Source: Mycobacterium paragordonae (lineage in GTDB: Bacteria; Actinomycetota; Actinomycetes; Mycobacteriales; Mycobacteriaceae). From it: a stretch of DNA of 64,000 nucleotides. The stretch covers positions 1,674,001-1,738,000 of the forward strand of contig NZ_CP025546.1 of NCBI RefSeq assembly GCF_003614435.1, written 5' to 3'. This document shows, one piece after another, positions 49,984-58,891 of this stretch (the stretch's first letter is position 1; the number at the start of each line of letters is the position of its first letter). The translations under genes were made by a program, and so were the position numbers. The notes under the pieces were generated by a model. It did no database searches and was not told the DNA's origin. It saw nothing but the letters and a program-made list of their open reading frames with translations.

Positions 49984-51332
49984 TGCGGCGCGTCGTGGTG
50001 GTGGGTGGCGGCCTGGCGGGGCTGGCCGCCACGGTGTGGCTCGCCGAACTCGGCTATGCGGTCACGCTGCTGGAGAGCAACGGCAAACTGGGCGGGCGCA
50101 CCATCGGTCTGACATCCGGGCACGGCGATGCGATCGAGAACGGTCAGCACGTATTGGCCGGCTCCTACGACTGCATCTTCCGCTACCTGGATTCGGTTGG
50201 CACGCGCCATCTTCTGAAGTTTCCCGACGAGTTCGGCGTGCGCTATCCCGGCGGGCACATCGAGACATTCGGCCTTCGGCCGCGCAACGCCCGGCGCATA
50301 TTCCTCGGTCAGGTACGGGGCCTGGGGATGACGGCGTTGCTGCGGGCCGCGCCGGCGTGGGCCCGGCTGATGCGGGACTTGGTGCGCTTCGACGACGCGC
50401 TGGACGACATCACCGTGGACGAATGGTTCGATCGTCTCGGCTTTCCCGCGGCGGTTCGCCGAATCATGCTCAACTCCATGGTGATTGGGCTATTGAATGA
50501 GCTTCCGCAGTACGCGTCGGCCCACGCGTTCGCCGCGCTGTTGCGTACCGGCGCCGATCGGGTGCGTCGCGGCGGCGGGGCGGCCATGCGCATCGGCTAT
50601 CCCACCGTCGACCTGGAAACCTTGTACCTCAACGGAGCTCGGCGCGTGATGGCCGAACGCGGGGTGCAGGTGCGGTTGCGGACCCGGGCGGTGGCGGTCG
50701 CGGTGGACGACGGTCGCGCGCGCGGAGTGCGGCTGGCGGACGGTTCGGTGATCGATGCCGACGCGGTGGTGCTGGCCGTGCCGTCGTGGAATGTCCGGTC
50801 GCTGCTGGATGAGGTGCCCGGGTCCGAGGACGTCCGGTTGGCCGCCAAACAACTCGAGCCGATCCCGATCATGAACGCCTACGTGTTGCTCGACCGGCCG
50901 CTGGGCACCGTGGCACCGTGGGAATCGTTGCTGGACAGCGATATCGGGTGGGTGTTCGATCGGGACCGGATGCATGGGCCGCGCCAAGACGGCAACCATC
51001 TCTACGCGCTGACCACCTGCGCTGCCTATGACCTGATGACCTTGAAGAACCCGGAGGTGGCGGATCGTCTGGTGGGCGCGCTGCGCGCCAGCTACCCGGC
51101 CGCCCGGGAGGCCCGGGTCCTCGACGTCACCGTAGTGCCCTGGCCGAAGGCCACGTTCTCGTCCCGGGTCGGCATGTCCACCATTCGCCCCGGCAACCGC
51201 ACATCGTTGCCGAACCTGGTGCTGGCCGGTGACTGGACTCACAACGACTGGCCCACCACCATGGAGGGTGCCGCCCAAAGTGCCTCGTACGCAGTCGATC
51301 TCGTGCACGAGGCGCTGCGGTCCGGGAGTTGA
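49983..51332 (+). CDS. HpnE/phytoene desaturase-like FAD-dependent oxidoreductase
   Basis: 449 residues. FAD motif RRVVVVGGGLAGLAATVWLA, then LLESNGKLGGRTIGL. Sequence layout (IENGQHVLAGSYDCIFRYLD, PQYASAHAFAALL, NLVLAGDWTHNDWPTTMEGA) fits squalene-associated desaturases such as HpnE (hydroxysqualene dehydroxylase) and phytoene desaturases. No squalene or carotenoid synthase is adjacent, so the substrate is open. It is coupled to the GntR gene. Confidence 0.82.
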   Translation: MRRVVVVGGGLAGLAATVWLAELGYAVTLLESNGKLGGRTIGLTSGHGDAIENGQHVLAGSYDCIFRYLDSVGTRHLLKFPDEFGVRYPGGHIETFGLRPRNARRIFLGQVRGLGMTALLRAAPAWARLMRDLVRFDDALDDITVDEWFDRLGFPAAVRRIMLNSMVIGLLNELPQYASAHAFAALLRTGADRVRRGGGAAMRIGYPTVDLETLYLNGARRVMAERGVQVRLRTRAVAVAVDDGRARGVRLADGSVIDADAVVLAVPSWNVRSLLDEVPGSEDVRLAAKQLEPIPIMNAYVLLDRPLGTVAPWESLLDSDIGWVFDRDRMHGPRQDGNHLYALTTCAAYDLMTLKNPEVADRLVGALRASYPAAREARVLDVTVVPWPKATFSSRVGMSTIRPGNRTSLPNLVLAGDWTHNDWPTTMEGAAQSASYAVDLVHEALRSGS

Positions 51333-51370
51333 TCGCAGCCGGGCGCCGGCGGTATGAGATTCTGGGCCGC

Positions 51371-52204
51371 ATGACGAAGCTGCGGGGTCGACGGGTGGCC
51401 ATCACCGGTGGGGCCCAAGGCATCGGCCGGGCGATCGGTGAGGCGCTGATCGCGGCGGGCGCCGCAGTGGCCCTCGGTGACGTGCAGGAAGCCGCGGTCC
51501 GGCAGACCGGCACCGAGATCGGGTCCAAGGGCCATCACCTCGACGTGACCGACCCGGCGAGCTTCGAGGCCTTCCTGGACCAGGCAACCGCGGATCTCGG
51601 TGGGCTCGACGTTCTGGTCAACAACGCGGGCATCATGCCGATCGGGCCGTTTCTGCAGGAGAGCCCCAACGTCACCCGGCGGACCATCGAGATCGACGTG
51701 CTGGGCGTGCTGACCGGCACCCGGTTGGCCGGCGCCCGCTTCGCCGAGCAGGGATCGGGCCACATCGTCAACATCGCATCGGTGATGGGCACCCTGGCCT
51801 CCCCGAACGCGGCCACCTACTGCGCGTCCAAGTACGCCGTCGTCGGCTTCAGCGAGGCGTTGCGTCAGGAGTGGCGGGGCAACAGCGTCAAGGTGTCGGC
51901 GATCTGCCCCGGCTTCGTCCGCACCGAGTTGATCGCCGGGATGTCGGCGCCGGGACTGCTGGAGCGATTCCTCGTCGTCGACCCCGAGGACGTCGCCACC
52001 GCCGTGGTCGCCGAACTGGTCAAGGGTGCCTCCCGAACCGTGTTCGTGCCCAAGTTGGTGGGTCTGGTGTCCCGCGGGACGGTCACCCTGCCGGATGCGC
52101 TGGTCGATGCGGCATTCCGGTTGTCGGGGGGCAACAAGGTCACCGCGGAACTGGACCGCGAGCAGCGGGCCGCCTATCAGGCCCGTATCGAGAATCAGGA
52201 GTAG
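51371..52204 (+). CDS. Short-chain dehydrogenase/reductase
   Basis: 277 residues. Cofactor motif TGGAQGIGRAIGEAL, NNAG motif, catalytic Ser (IASVMGTLAS) and YCASK. It oxidises or reduces a hydroxyl or carbonyl with NAD(P). The ATG at 51371 is chosen over an earlier in-frame start. The next gene starts two bases after its stop. It is third in the GntR-led operon. Confidence 0.92.
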   Translation: MTKLRGRRVAITGGAQGIGRAIGEALIAAGAAVALGDVQEAAVRQTGTEIGSKGHHLDVTDPASFEAFLDQATADLGGLDVLVNNAGIMPIGPFLQESPNVTRRTIEIDVLGVLTGTRLAGARFAEQGSGHIVNIASVMGTLASPNAATYCASKYAVVGFSEALRQEWRGNSVKVSAICPGFVRTELIAGMSAPGLLERFLVVDPEDVATAVVAELVKGASRTVFVPKLVGLVSRGTVTLPDALVDAAFRLSGGNKVTAELDREQRAAYQARIENQE

Positions 52205-52206
52205 GC

Positions 52207-52911
52207 ATGGGGGACAACGACACTCGCATCGAACTGACCGGGCTGCGGGGGGTGCCGGAAAGCGCGCTGAGCCAGGCCTTGGTCGCGACGCTGCCGCGCA
52301 ACCAGGCGCCCGCACCGTGGGAGTGCCGCTGCTCGGCGCTGCTGTGGCTGGGACGCGGCGGTCGCGCCGCCGCCTCGGTGTTGCCGCCGGCGCTGGCCGG
52401 CAGCCCGGCGCTGGTCACCCTCGGCGCCTTCGTCCGCTACACCGACACCCCCGTCGGCGCCTACGACGAGGTGCTGGGCATCGTGGGTTCGCGCACCGGC
52501 CTGCGCCCGTGGGGCAACGTGGCCTTCATGTCGGTGGATTCGGAGTCCAGCCTGGTCGGCGGCCGCACCAACTGGGCGATGCCCAAGACACTGGCCCGCT
52601 TCGACGGGGAGTTGGCCGACGGCAACCTCATCACCGGCAGCAGCACCGCCGAGCCGTCGTGGACGGTCAGCGCGACGCCACGGATCAAGGGGCCGGCGCT
52701 GCCGCTGAAGGTCAAGGGCAGCGCGCGGCAGCAATTCTCGGACGGGCGCATCGGCGACTCGCTGCTGACGTTCAACGGCCGGATCCGCCCCGCGCTGGTG
52801 ACCGTCGGCGTGTCATCGTCCGGCCCGCTGCCGACGTGGTTGCGTCCCGGACTGCACCTGGGCGCGTTCGTCGAAGAGGCGACGTTCACGCTGGGGGAGC
52901 CGCGGTTTTAG
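52207..52911 (+). CDS. Acetoacetate decarboxylase-like protein
   Basis: 234 residues. TNWAMPKTLARFDGEL places a Lys where acetoacetate decarboxylase has its Schiff-base Lys. VTLGAFVRYTDTPVGAYDEV and PGLHLGAFVEEATFTLGEP fit the ADC-like fold. Many mycobacterial members are not true acetoacetate decarboxylases. It is last in the GntR-desaturase-SDR operon and may process the SDR product. Confidence 0.75.
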   Translation: MGDNDTRIELTGLRGVPESALSQALVATLPRNQAPAPWECRCSALLWLGRGGRAAASVLPPALAGSPALVTLGAFVRYTDTPVGAYDEVLGIVGSRTGLRPWGNVAFMSVDSESSLVGGRTNWAMPKTLARFDGELADGNLITGSSTAEPSWTVSATPRIKGPALPLKVKGSARQQFSDGRIGDSLLTFNGRIRPALVTVGVSSSGPLPTWLRPGLHLGAFVEEATFTLGEPRF

Positions 52912-52916
52912 GGGTT

Positions 52917-54413
52917 CTAGTCCAGCTCGCCGTACTCGTCGAACCAGTGCGCGAGCTTGCCGCGGCGGCTGACGGCGCGGAGCCTGGCCTCGGCCGCGGG
53001 ACGGGTCTTGCTGGTGGTGATGATCAGTAGCTCGTCACCGCTCTCGATGCGGGTGTCGGGCTCCGGGACGAAGGTGTGGCCGTCGCGGATGATCAGCGTG
53101 ATGACGGCCGGGTCGGGCAGCCGCAGTTCCAGGATGGTGACGTTGTGCAGCCGCGACGGCCGCTGCACCGTCATGGTCAGCAATTCGGCGTCGAGCATGT
53201 CCAGCGGGGCCGCTTCCACCTGAATCTCGCGAGTCGCTTCGCGAGAGATCAGCCCCAGCATGCGCGCGATCGGCCGCAGGCTGGGGCCCTGGATGAGGGT
53301 GAAGACCACGACCAGCACGAACACGATGTTGAGGAGGCGGGAGCTGTCCGGCACGCCCTCCACGATCGGAAAGGTCGCCAACACGATGGGCACCGCGCCG
53401 CGCAGCCCCGCCCACGACAGAAAGGCCTGATCGCGCCAGGGCACCCGGAACCAGATCAGCGTTCCCACCACCGAAAGTGGTCGCGCGACCAGCAGCAGCA
53501 CCAGGCCGATGACGATCGCCGGGATCACGTCGACCGCCAGTTCGCTCGGGTCGACCAGGAGTCCGAGCAACACGAACAGGCCGATCTGGGCCAGCCAGCC
53601 CACCCCCTCGGCGAAGGAACGGGTCGCCGATCGGTGTGGCAGACCGGAGTTCGCCAACACCACGGCCGCCAGGTATGCGGCGATGAACCCGCTGGTGTGG
53701 GCATCCCCGGCGGCGGCGAACGCGACCAGGCCGAGCCCGAACGTGGCGATCGGGTACAGCCCGGAGGCCGGCAGGGCGATGCGCCGCAGCCCGAACGCCC
53801 CGAGGTAACCGATCACCAGCCCGATCGCGGAACCGCCGACAAGTTCGTACACCAGGTCGGTGACGGCGCCCTCGGGTTTGAACACGAAGGGCACCACGCT
53901 GAACATCAGGACGAGGATCACGCCGGGCGCATCGTTGAAGCCGGATTCGGCCTCCAGCAGTCCGGCGAGTCGGCGCGGCAACGGCAGCACCCGCAACACC
54001 GAGAACACCGCCGCGGCGTCGGTGGAGGCGATGATGGCCCCGAGCAGTAATGCCAGCTGCCATTCGAAGCCCAGCAGCAGGTGCGCGCCGACCGCGGTGA
54101 TGACCGTACTGATCACCACGCCGGCGGTGCCCAGGGTGACGGCGGGGGCCAGTACCTTGCGGATGTCGCTGAAGCGGGTGGTCAAACCGCCTTCGACGAG
54201 GATGACGGCCAAGGCTGCGGTGCCGACATTTCGGGCCAGGATCACGTCGTCGAATTGCAGACCCAATCCGTCCTCGCCGATCGCGACGCCGACGAGCAGG
54301 AACAACAACAGGCTCGGGAAACCCACGACCGTGGCCACGCGGGTACCGACGATGCTGGCCAGCAGCACGAGGCCGCCGACCGACACGGTCAGGTACAGCT
54401 GTTCCAAGGTCAT
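52917..54413 (-). CDS. K+/H+ antiporter, CPA1 type (CvrA/NhaP2-like)
   Basis: 498 residues. Twelve or so membrane helices include the ion-binding ASTDAAAVFSVLR and ESGFNDAPGVILVL motifs of CPA1 antiporters. A cytosolic C-terminal TrkA_C/RCK-like domain (DMLDAELLTMTVQRPSRLHN, ESGDELLIITTSK) follows. It exchanges K+ or Na+ for H+ across the membrane, gated by a nucleotide. The ATG at 54413 is used; a TTG five codons earlier is possible. It is divergent from a TrkA-type gene, an apparent potassium-homeostasis pair. Confidence 0.9.
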   Translation of the reverse strand: MTLEQLYLTVSVGGLVLLASIVGTRVATVVGFPSLLLFLLVGVAIGEDGLGLQFDDVILARNVGTAALAVILVEGGLTTRFSDIRKVLAPAVTLGTAGVVISTVITAVGAHLLLGFEWQLALLLGAIIASTDAAAVFSVLRVLPLPRRLAGLLEAESGFNDAPGVILVLMFSVVPFVFKPEGAVTDLVYELVGGSAIGLVIGYLGAFGLRRIALPASGLYPIATFGLGLVAFAAAGDAHTSGFIAAYLAAVVLANSGLPHRSATRSFAEGVGWLAQIGLFVLLGLLVDPSELAVDVIPAIVIGLVLLLVARPLSVVGTLIWFRVPWRDQAFLSWAGLRGAVPIVLATFPIVEGVPDSSRLLNIVFVLVVVFTLIQGPSLRPIARMLGLISREATREIQVEAAPLDMLDAELLTMTVQRPSRLHNVTILELRLPDPAVITLIIRDGHTFVPEPDTRIESGDELLIITTSKTRPAAEARLRAVSRRGKLAHWFDEYGELD

Positions 54414-54556
54414 GTGGTTCCAGTCCAAACGAGGCGATCTGGTGCGGGACGACGCCGCCGATATCGGCGTGCTGCCAGTAAATCAGCCCGCGCCCGGCGG
54501 CCGCGCGTTGCACAGCGGGAAGTGCCGGGTGTCATGGCATACGCAAAGATGGTCCT

Positions 54557-55255
54557 GTGGCCAAGCGGAAGTTGCGGATCGGGATTGCCGGCGCCGGCAA
54601 TGTCGGCCGCTCGGTCGCCCAGGAATTGCTCGACGCCGGGCACAAGGTCCTGTTGATCGAGCGGCAGCGACGTAACTTCGAGCCGCACAAGGTGCCGGAG
54701 GCGGACTGGCTGAACGCCGACGCCTGTGAAATGTCGGCGCTTCAGGAAGCCGGCGCCCAGACGTGCGACGTGGTGATCGCCGCGACCGGAGACGACAAGG
54801 CCAACCTGGTGGTGGGGCTGCTGGCCAAGTCGGAGTTCGGGGTGCCCAGGGTGGTGGCCCGGATCAACGACGTCCGCAACGAGTGGTTGTTCGGCCAGTC
54901 GTGGGGCATCGACGTCGCGGTCTCGACGCCGGGCGCGATGGTCGCCGGGATCGAGGGCGCCATCGACATCGGGCACCTGGTGCGTCTGATGGGGCTGCAG
55001 GAAGGCCGTACCGCGCTGACGAAACTGACGCTGCCCGAAGACAATCCGTTGGTCGGGCAGTCGGTGGGCGAGTTGAAATTGCCGACGAACACCGCCCTGG
55101 TCACCGTGGTCCGCGGTGAGAACGTGATAGTTCCAGGGCCCGAAGATGTGCTCGAAGCAAGTGACCAACTGCTTTTCGTCGCCGACAACGCGCGCGAGCG
55201 CGCGCTATGGGCCGCGATCAACCGGGTCAGGCTCCCGTACGTTCCGCGATCCTGA
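54557..55255 (+). CDS. TrkA-type potassium uptake regulatory subunit
   Basis: 232 residues. RCK/TrkA_N Rossmann domain with IGIAGAGNVGRSVAQELLDA and DVVIAATGDDKANLVVGLLA, then a TrkA_C domain (LPEDNPLVGQSVGELKLP, VLEASDQLLFVADN). It binds NAD(H) or ATP and gates a K+ channel or transporter. GTG start. M. tuberculosis has two such genes (ceoB/ceoC) side by side; only one is here. It is divergent from the K+/H+ antiporter. Confidence 0.9.
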   Translation: MAKRKLRIGIAGAGNVGRSVAQELLDAGHKVLLIERQRRNFEPHKVPEADWLNADACEMSALQEAGAQTCDVVIAATGDDKANLVVGLLAKSEFGVPRVVARINDVRNEWLFGQSWGIDVAVSTPGAMVAGIEGAIDIGHLVRLMGLQEGRTALTKLTLPEDNPLVGQSVGELKLPTNTALVTVVRGENVIVPGPEDVLEASDQLLFVADNARERALWAAINRVRLPYVPRS

Positions 55256-55279
55256 GACCGGTACTAAACTTTCGTCATC

Positions 55280-56011
55280 ATGGCGATTCGGCGCGCTGTT
55301 CTGCTCATTGCGGATATCGGCGGATACACCAACTACATGAGTTGGAACCGACTGCACCTGGCGCACGCGCAGCAGGCAGTGGGCGCGCTGTTGGAGGCGG
55401 TGATCGATGCCGGTGGCAAGGGTCTGAAGCTCGCCAAGCTGGAGGGCGACGCCGCGTTCTTCTGGGTTCCCGACGGCGACGCGCGGGTGGTGTGCGAACG
55501 GCTGCCGAAGATGCGGCAGTCGTTCCTGGCCCGTCGTGAGCGCTTCAAGAAAGAGGCGCTGTGCGACTGCCGCAGCTGCGAGCAACTGGGCACCCTGTCG
55601 CTGAAATTCGTGGCCCACGTAGGTGAGGTCGCCGAACAGAAGGTGAAGCGCTACGTCGAGTTGGCGGGTGTCGACGTCATCCTGGTGCACCGCATGCTGA
55701 AGAACTCGGTGCCGATACCGGAGTATCTGCTGATGACCGACGCCGTGGCCGAGTGCCTGGATGAAGCGATGCGCCGCGCGTCGATGCCGCTGACCCACGA
55801 CTTCGAGGGCATCGGCGAGACGTCGACGTTCTACCTCGACCTCTCGACCGCCGAGGTGCCGGCCGCAGAGCCGCAGCGGGCTGGGTTGGGCAAGCTGTCG
55901 GCGCGGTTCAACCTGGAGATGAAGACGTTGCCGTTCCTGGTGGGTCTGAAGAAGCCTGCGGTCGGGTTCCGCAACCTCGGGCGCGGCGCCCCGGCGCAAA
56001 TGCCGGCCTGA
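55280..56011 (+). CDS. DUF2652 protein
   Basis: 243 residues. [19 protein letters not shown] and [18 protein letters not shown] resemble the core strands of class III nucleotide cyclases, a relation known for DUF2652. A Cys-rich turn CDCRSCEQL is in the middle. Key cyclase metal residues are not clearly complete, so cyclase activity is doubtful. It lies 24 bases after the TrkA gene and just before an NTF2-like gene. Confidence 0.8.
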   Translation: MAIRRAVLLIADIGGYTNYMSWNRLHLAHAQQAVGALLEAVIDAGGKGLKLAKLEGDAAFFWVPDGDARVVCERLPKMRQSFLARRERFKKEALCDCRSCEQLGTLSLKFVAHVGEVAEQKVKRYVELAGVDVILVHRMLKNSVPIPEYLLMTDAVAECLDEAMRRASMPLTHDFEGIGETSTFYLDLSTAEVPAAEPQRAGLGKLSARFNLEMKTLPFLVGLKKPAVGFRNLGRGAPAQMPA

Positions 56012-56016
56012 CGCAG

Positions 56017-56394
56017 ATGTCGATTGACTTACTTCGCGAGATGTTCGATCGGATGGTGGTGGCCAAGAACGGCGACCTGATCGAGCACTATTTCCACCCG
56101 GATTTCGTGATGTGCTCCGACGGCCTGACGCAAGGTTTAGCCGATTTCCGTGACAGTCACCGCAAGCTCTATGCCACATCCATCGCCTACTCGGTCGAGT
56201 ACGACGAGGAGGCCTGGGTGCAAGCGGCCGACCGGGTCGCCGGCCGGGTGTGGATCACCACGTCACGTCCCGGCGAAGAGCCGACCCGGATAGAGGTGGT
56301 GCTGATCGCCGCGTACCGCGACGGGCGGATTCACCGCGTTTGGGAGACCACCTGGCCGAGCTGGCGCAACGTGGATGCGCTGGAAAATTATTGA
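56017..56394 (+). CDS. NTF2/SnoaL-like protein
   Basis: 125 residues. [31 protein letters not shown] and [20 protein letters not shown] fit the SnoaL-like fold. Function unknown. It begins five bases after the DUF2652 stop, so it shares its transcript. It converges on an amine-oxidase gene. Confidence 0.8.
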   Translation: MSIDLLREMFDRMVVAKNGDLIEHYFHPDFVMCSDGLTQGLADFRDSHRKLYATSIAYSVEYDEEAWVQAADRVAGRVWITTSRPGEEPTRIEVVLIAAYRDGRIHRVWETTWPSWRNVDALENY

Positions 56395-56407
56395 GGCGCA
56401 GCCTGTT

Positions 56408-57790
56408 TCACGGTTTGGGTAGGCGCTGCATCAGTTCCGCGGCGGCATGGCGTCCGCTGAGCAGGGCGCCGTGGACCGTTGCGGGGTTGTCCGCGCCCAC
56501 GGCCTCGCCGGCCAGGTAGAGCCGGTCGCCGATGGGCTCCTGCAACCGGCGCCGGTCGTCGAGACCCGAACCTGGCGCGTGGAAGGAATACGAACCCAAC
56601 GCGAAGGGGTCGGTGGTCCAGCTCGACGACCGCACCTCGACGACGTCGGTGCCGAAGAGTTGCCGGGCGACCGGCAGGGCCCCTGTCAGCAGATCGGCTG
56701 GGGGAGTGGATTCCACGCTGCGGCCCCGGGACCCGGGATTGAACGCCAGGACGATCGGCCCGGCCGCGGCGGGCAGGGTGAACCACTGTGCCCACAAGCC
56801 TTTGTCCGGGCCTTTGTCGGGGCCGGAACTCAGGTACTCGTAGAAGCTGTTCTCGGTGTCCCAGGTCCGCTGCTGGAAACGGAAGTAGCTCTTGGACAGC
56901 ACGCCGAAGCCCAGCGCGTTCACCGCATGCGTGTGTCCTTCGGGCAGCGGCGGATCGAAGGTGATGCTCGCGGCTTTCAGCACACCGAGCGGCACCGTGA
57001 CGATCGCCGCGGGCCCTTCGAAGGTGTGCTCGCCCGCCCGCACTTGTACTGAATTCTGTTGGCGGGAAACGGAAGTGACGGTGGTGTTGAGCACGATCGG
57101 AAGGCCGTCGGCCAGCAGCCGCGGGATGGCGTCGTAGCCGCTGGTGATCACCGACTGCGGCCCGTCGGTGAACTTGCCCAGATCGAAGGTCGTGGCCGAG
57201 AGCTGGCCGGCGTCGGCGGCGTACTCGTCCTCGATTTCGGTGGTGACGTAGAAATTCAGTTCGGCGCGCTCGCGGTCGGTGAGGTCGCCGGCCTGGGCGG
57301 TGATGGCGGCGCCGAGCGATCCGCCGGTCACCTCGTCGCGCGCGTCGGACACCAGCCGGCGCCAGGTTTTGGGGTCGAACGTCATCGGCTTCAGCTGGGG
57401 ATCGATCACCAGTTTGGTCGAGTCGTCGTAGTCCGTCGGCACGACGTCGGCGTGCACCCGCCGCGCCAACTCCACCAGCGGGTTGTTGGTGGTCCCGTGG
57501 ATCCAGGACGCGCCCATCTCCAGCGGCACCCCCCAGTCGCGGGTGGTGTGCACCCGCCCGCCGATCCGGTCGCGGGCTTCGAGGACCCGCACCGGCCAGC
57601 CCGCGTCGGCGAGGCTGCGCGCCGCGCCTAGACCGGCCATTCCGGCGCCGATGACCAGGACCGATCTGGTGTCCGGGGGCGCGGTGGTGGCCGGCGCTTT
57701 GGGGCGCTGCGCCGGCTGGTCGGGTGTCGCGCAGCCGCCGGCCAGCAGGGTGGTGGCCGCTAAAAACCCTCGGCGGGATAACTCCGGCAC
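56408..57790 (-). CDS. Exported (Tat lipoprotein-like) flavin amine oxidase
   Basis: 460 residues from GTG 57790, or 476 from ATG 57838. The N-terminus ELSRRGFLAATTLLAGGCAT has a twin-arginine RRGFL motif followed by a lipobox-like AGGC, so a folded, FAD-loaded protein is probably exported and lipid-anchored. FAD motif SVLVIGAGMAGLGAARSLAD, then VLEARDRIGGRV and MGASWIHGTTNNP. The C-terminal motif is RLYLAGEAVGADNPATVHGA. It resembles polyamine or monoamine oxidases. A duplicated GPDK-GPDK lies near residue 350. It converges on the NTF2-like gene. Confidence 0.88.
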   Translation of the reverse strand: MPELSRRGFLAATTLLAGGCATPDQPAQRPKAPATTAPPDTRSVLVIGAGMAGLGAARSLADAGWPVRVLEARDRIGGRVHTTRDWGVPLEMGASWIHGTTNNPLVELARRVHADVVPTDYDDSTKLVIDPQLKPMTFDPKTWRRLVSDARDEVTGGSLGAAITAQAGDLTDRERAELNFYVTTEIEDEYAADAGQLSATTFDLGKFTDGPQSVITSGYDAIPRLLADGLPIVLNTTVTSVSRQQNSVQVRAGEHTFEGPAAIVTVPLGVLKAASITFDPPLPEGHTHAVNALGFGVLSKSYFRFQQRTWDTENSFYEYLSSGPDKGPDKGLWAQWFTLPAAAGPIVLAFNPGSRGRSVESTPPADLLTGALPVARQLFGTDVVEVRSSSWTTDPFALGSYSFHAPGSGLDDRRRLQEPIGDRLYLAGEAVGADNPATVHGALLSGRHAAAELMQRLPKP

Positions 57791-57904
57791 GGTTTCGCCG
57801 TTATCTGATCGTGTTCTGGTTTGTGACGGACCGCACATTACGGTCAGGTAAAGTCGCGGGCAACTGGATGGCGGCAACGGAGCCGTGACCAAGGCGGGAG
57901 CGGC

Positions 57905-58891
57905 ATGATTGCTGACAAGAGTGCTCGGATTACTACCCGTGAAAGACCGGTTCGGCAGCTGCCTGCCGAGTTGCCGGAGAGTCGTACCGTCAAGGTTCGC
58001 GCAGCTGACGGCACCGTTCTGCACGCAGAGGTGTTCGGCCCGCCCGAGGGTTACCCCATCGTTCTGACGCACGGTTTCGTCTGTGCCATCCGGGCGTGGT
58101 CGCACCAGATCGCCGATCTGGCCACCGACTATCGCGTGATCGCCTTCGACCACCGCGGCCACGGCCGCAGCGCGGTACCCCGCCGCGGCGGTTACAGCCT
58201 CAAGCACCTGGCCTCCGACCTGGACTGCGTGCTTGATGCGACGCTGGCGCCGCACGAGCGCGCGCTGATCGCCGGGCATTCGATGGGCGGCATGACCATT
58301 CAGGCCTGGTCGGAACGCTATCGCCACAAGGTCCGTCGCCGCGCCGACGCCGTCGCGCTGATCAACACGGCCAGCGGTGACCTGCTGGACAAGATCAAGC
58401 TGTTGTCCGTGCCGCGCGGGTTTTCGCCGGCCCGGGTGGTGGCCGGGCGGACCCTGATCAGCGCGGTCGGCGGTCTGCCGCTGCCGGGGGCGGTCCGGAT
58501 TCCGAGCCGGTATCTGGTGGCGATGATGGCCGTCGGCGCCGGCGCGGACCCGGCGGTCGTCCAGCTCGTCTACGAGCTGTTCGCGCAGACCTCACCGATG
58601 GGCCGCGGCGGCTGCGCGCGGATGCTCATCGAGGAGATCGGCTCGCGGCACCTCAACCTGGAAGGCCTGACGGTGCCGACGCTGGTGATCGGCAGCGAAC
58701 ACGACCGGCTCACTCCGATCAGCCAGGCACGTAACCTCGCGCGCACCGCGCCGAACGTCGTCGACCTGGTCGAGCTGCCCGGCGGGCACTGCTCCATGCT
58801 GGAACAGCCCGACGAGGTCAACCGGCAGCTGCGTGCGCTGGCCGAGGCGTCCATCGAGCGCCAGGCCCGGGTCTCGCTGATCAGCTCATAA
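57905..58891 (+). CDS. hpx: Alpha/beta hydrolase, Hpx-like (Rv3171c type)
   Basis: 328 residues. Oxyanion region [13 protein letters not shown], nucleophile elbow [10 protein letters not shown], acid in [11 protein letters not shown] and His in [11 protein letters not shown]: a complete triad. It lies convergent to aofH, as Rv3171c (hpx, annotated non-heme haloperoxidase) does in M. tuberculosis as I recall. The true reaction is more likely ester or lactone hydrolysis. ATG with GGGAG upstream. A small inverted repeat (GACCG-N7-CGGTC at 57829-57845) is in its promoter. It overlaps the end of aofH by six bases. Confidence 0.85.
   Translation: MIADKSARITTRERPVRQLPAELPESRTVKVRAADGTVLHAEVFGPPEGYPIVLTHGFVCAIRAWSHQIADLATDYRVIAFDHRGHGRSAVPRRGGYSLKHLASDLDCVLDATLAPHERALIAGHSMGGMTIQAWSERYRHKVRRRADAVALINTASGDLLDKIKLLSVPRGFSPARVVAGRTLISAVGGLPLPGAVRIPSRYLVAMMAVGAGADPAVVQLVYELFAQTSPMGRGGCARMLIEEIGSRHLNLEGLTVPTLVIGSEHDRLTPISQARNLARTAPNVVDLVELPGGHCSMLEQPDEVNRQLRALAEASIERQARVSLISS

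Noticed and set aside
52957..54675. Large plus-strand frames over the antiporter gene
   Set aside because: Gln/His/Arg-rich shadows; the minus-strand protein has clear CPA1 motifs.
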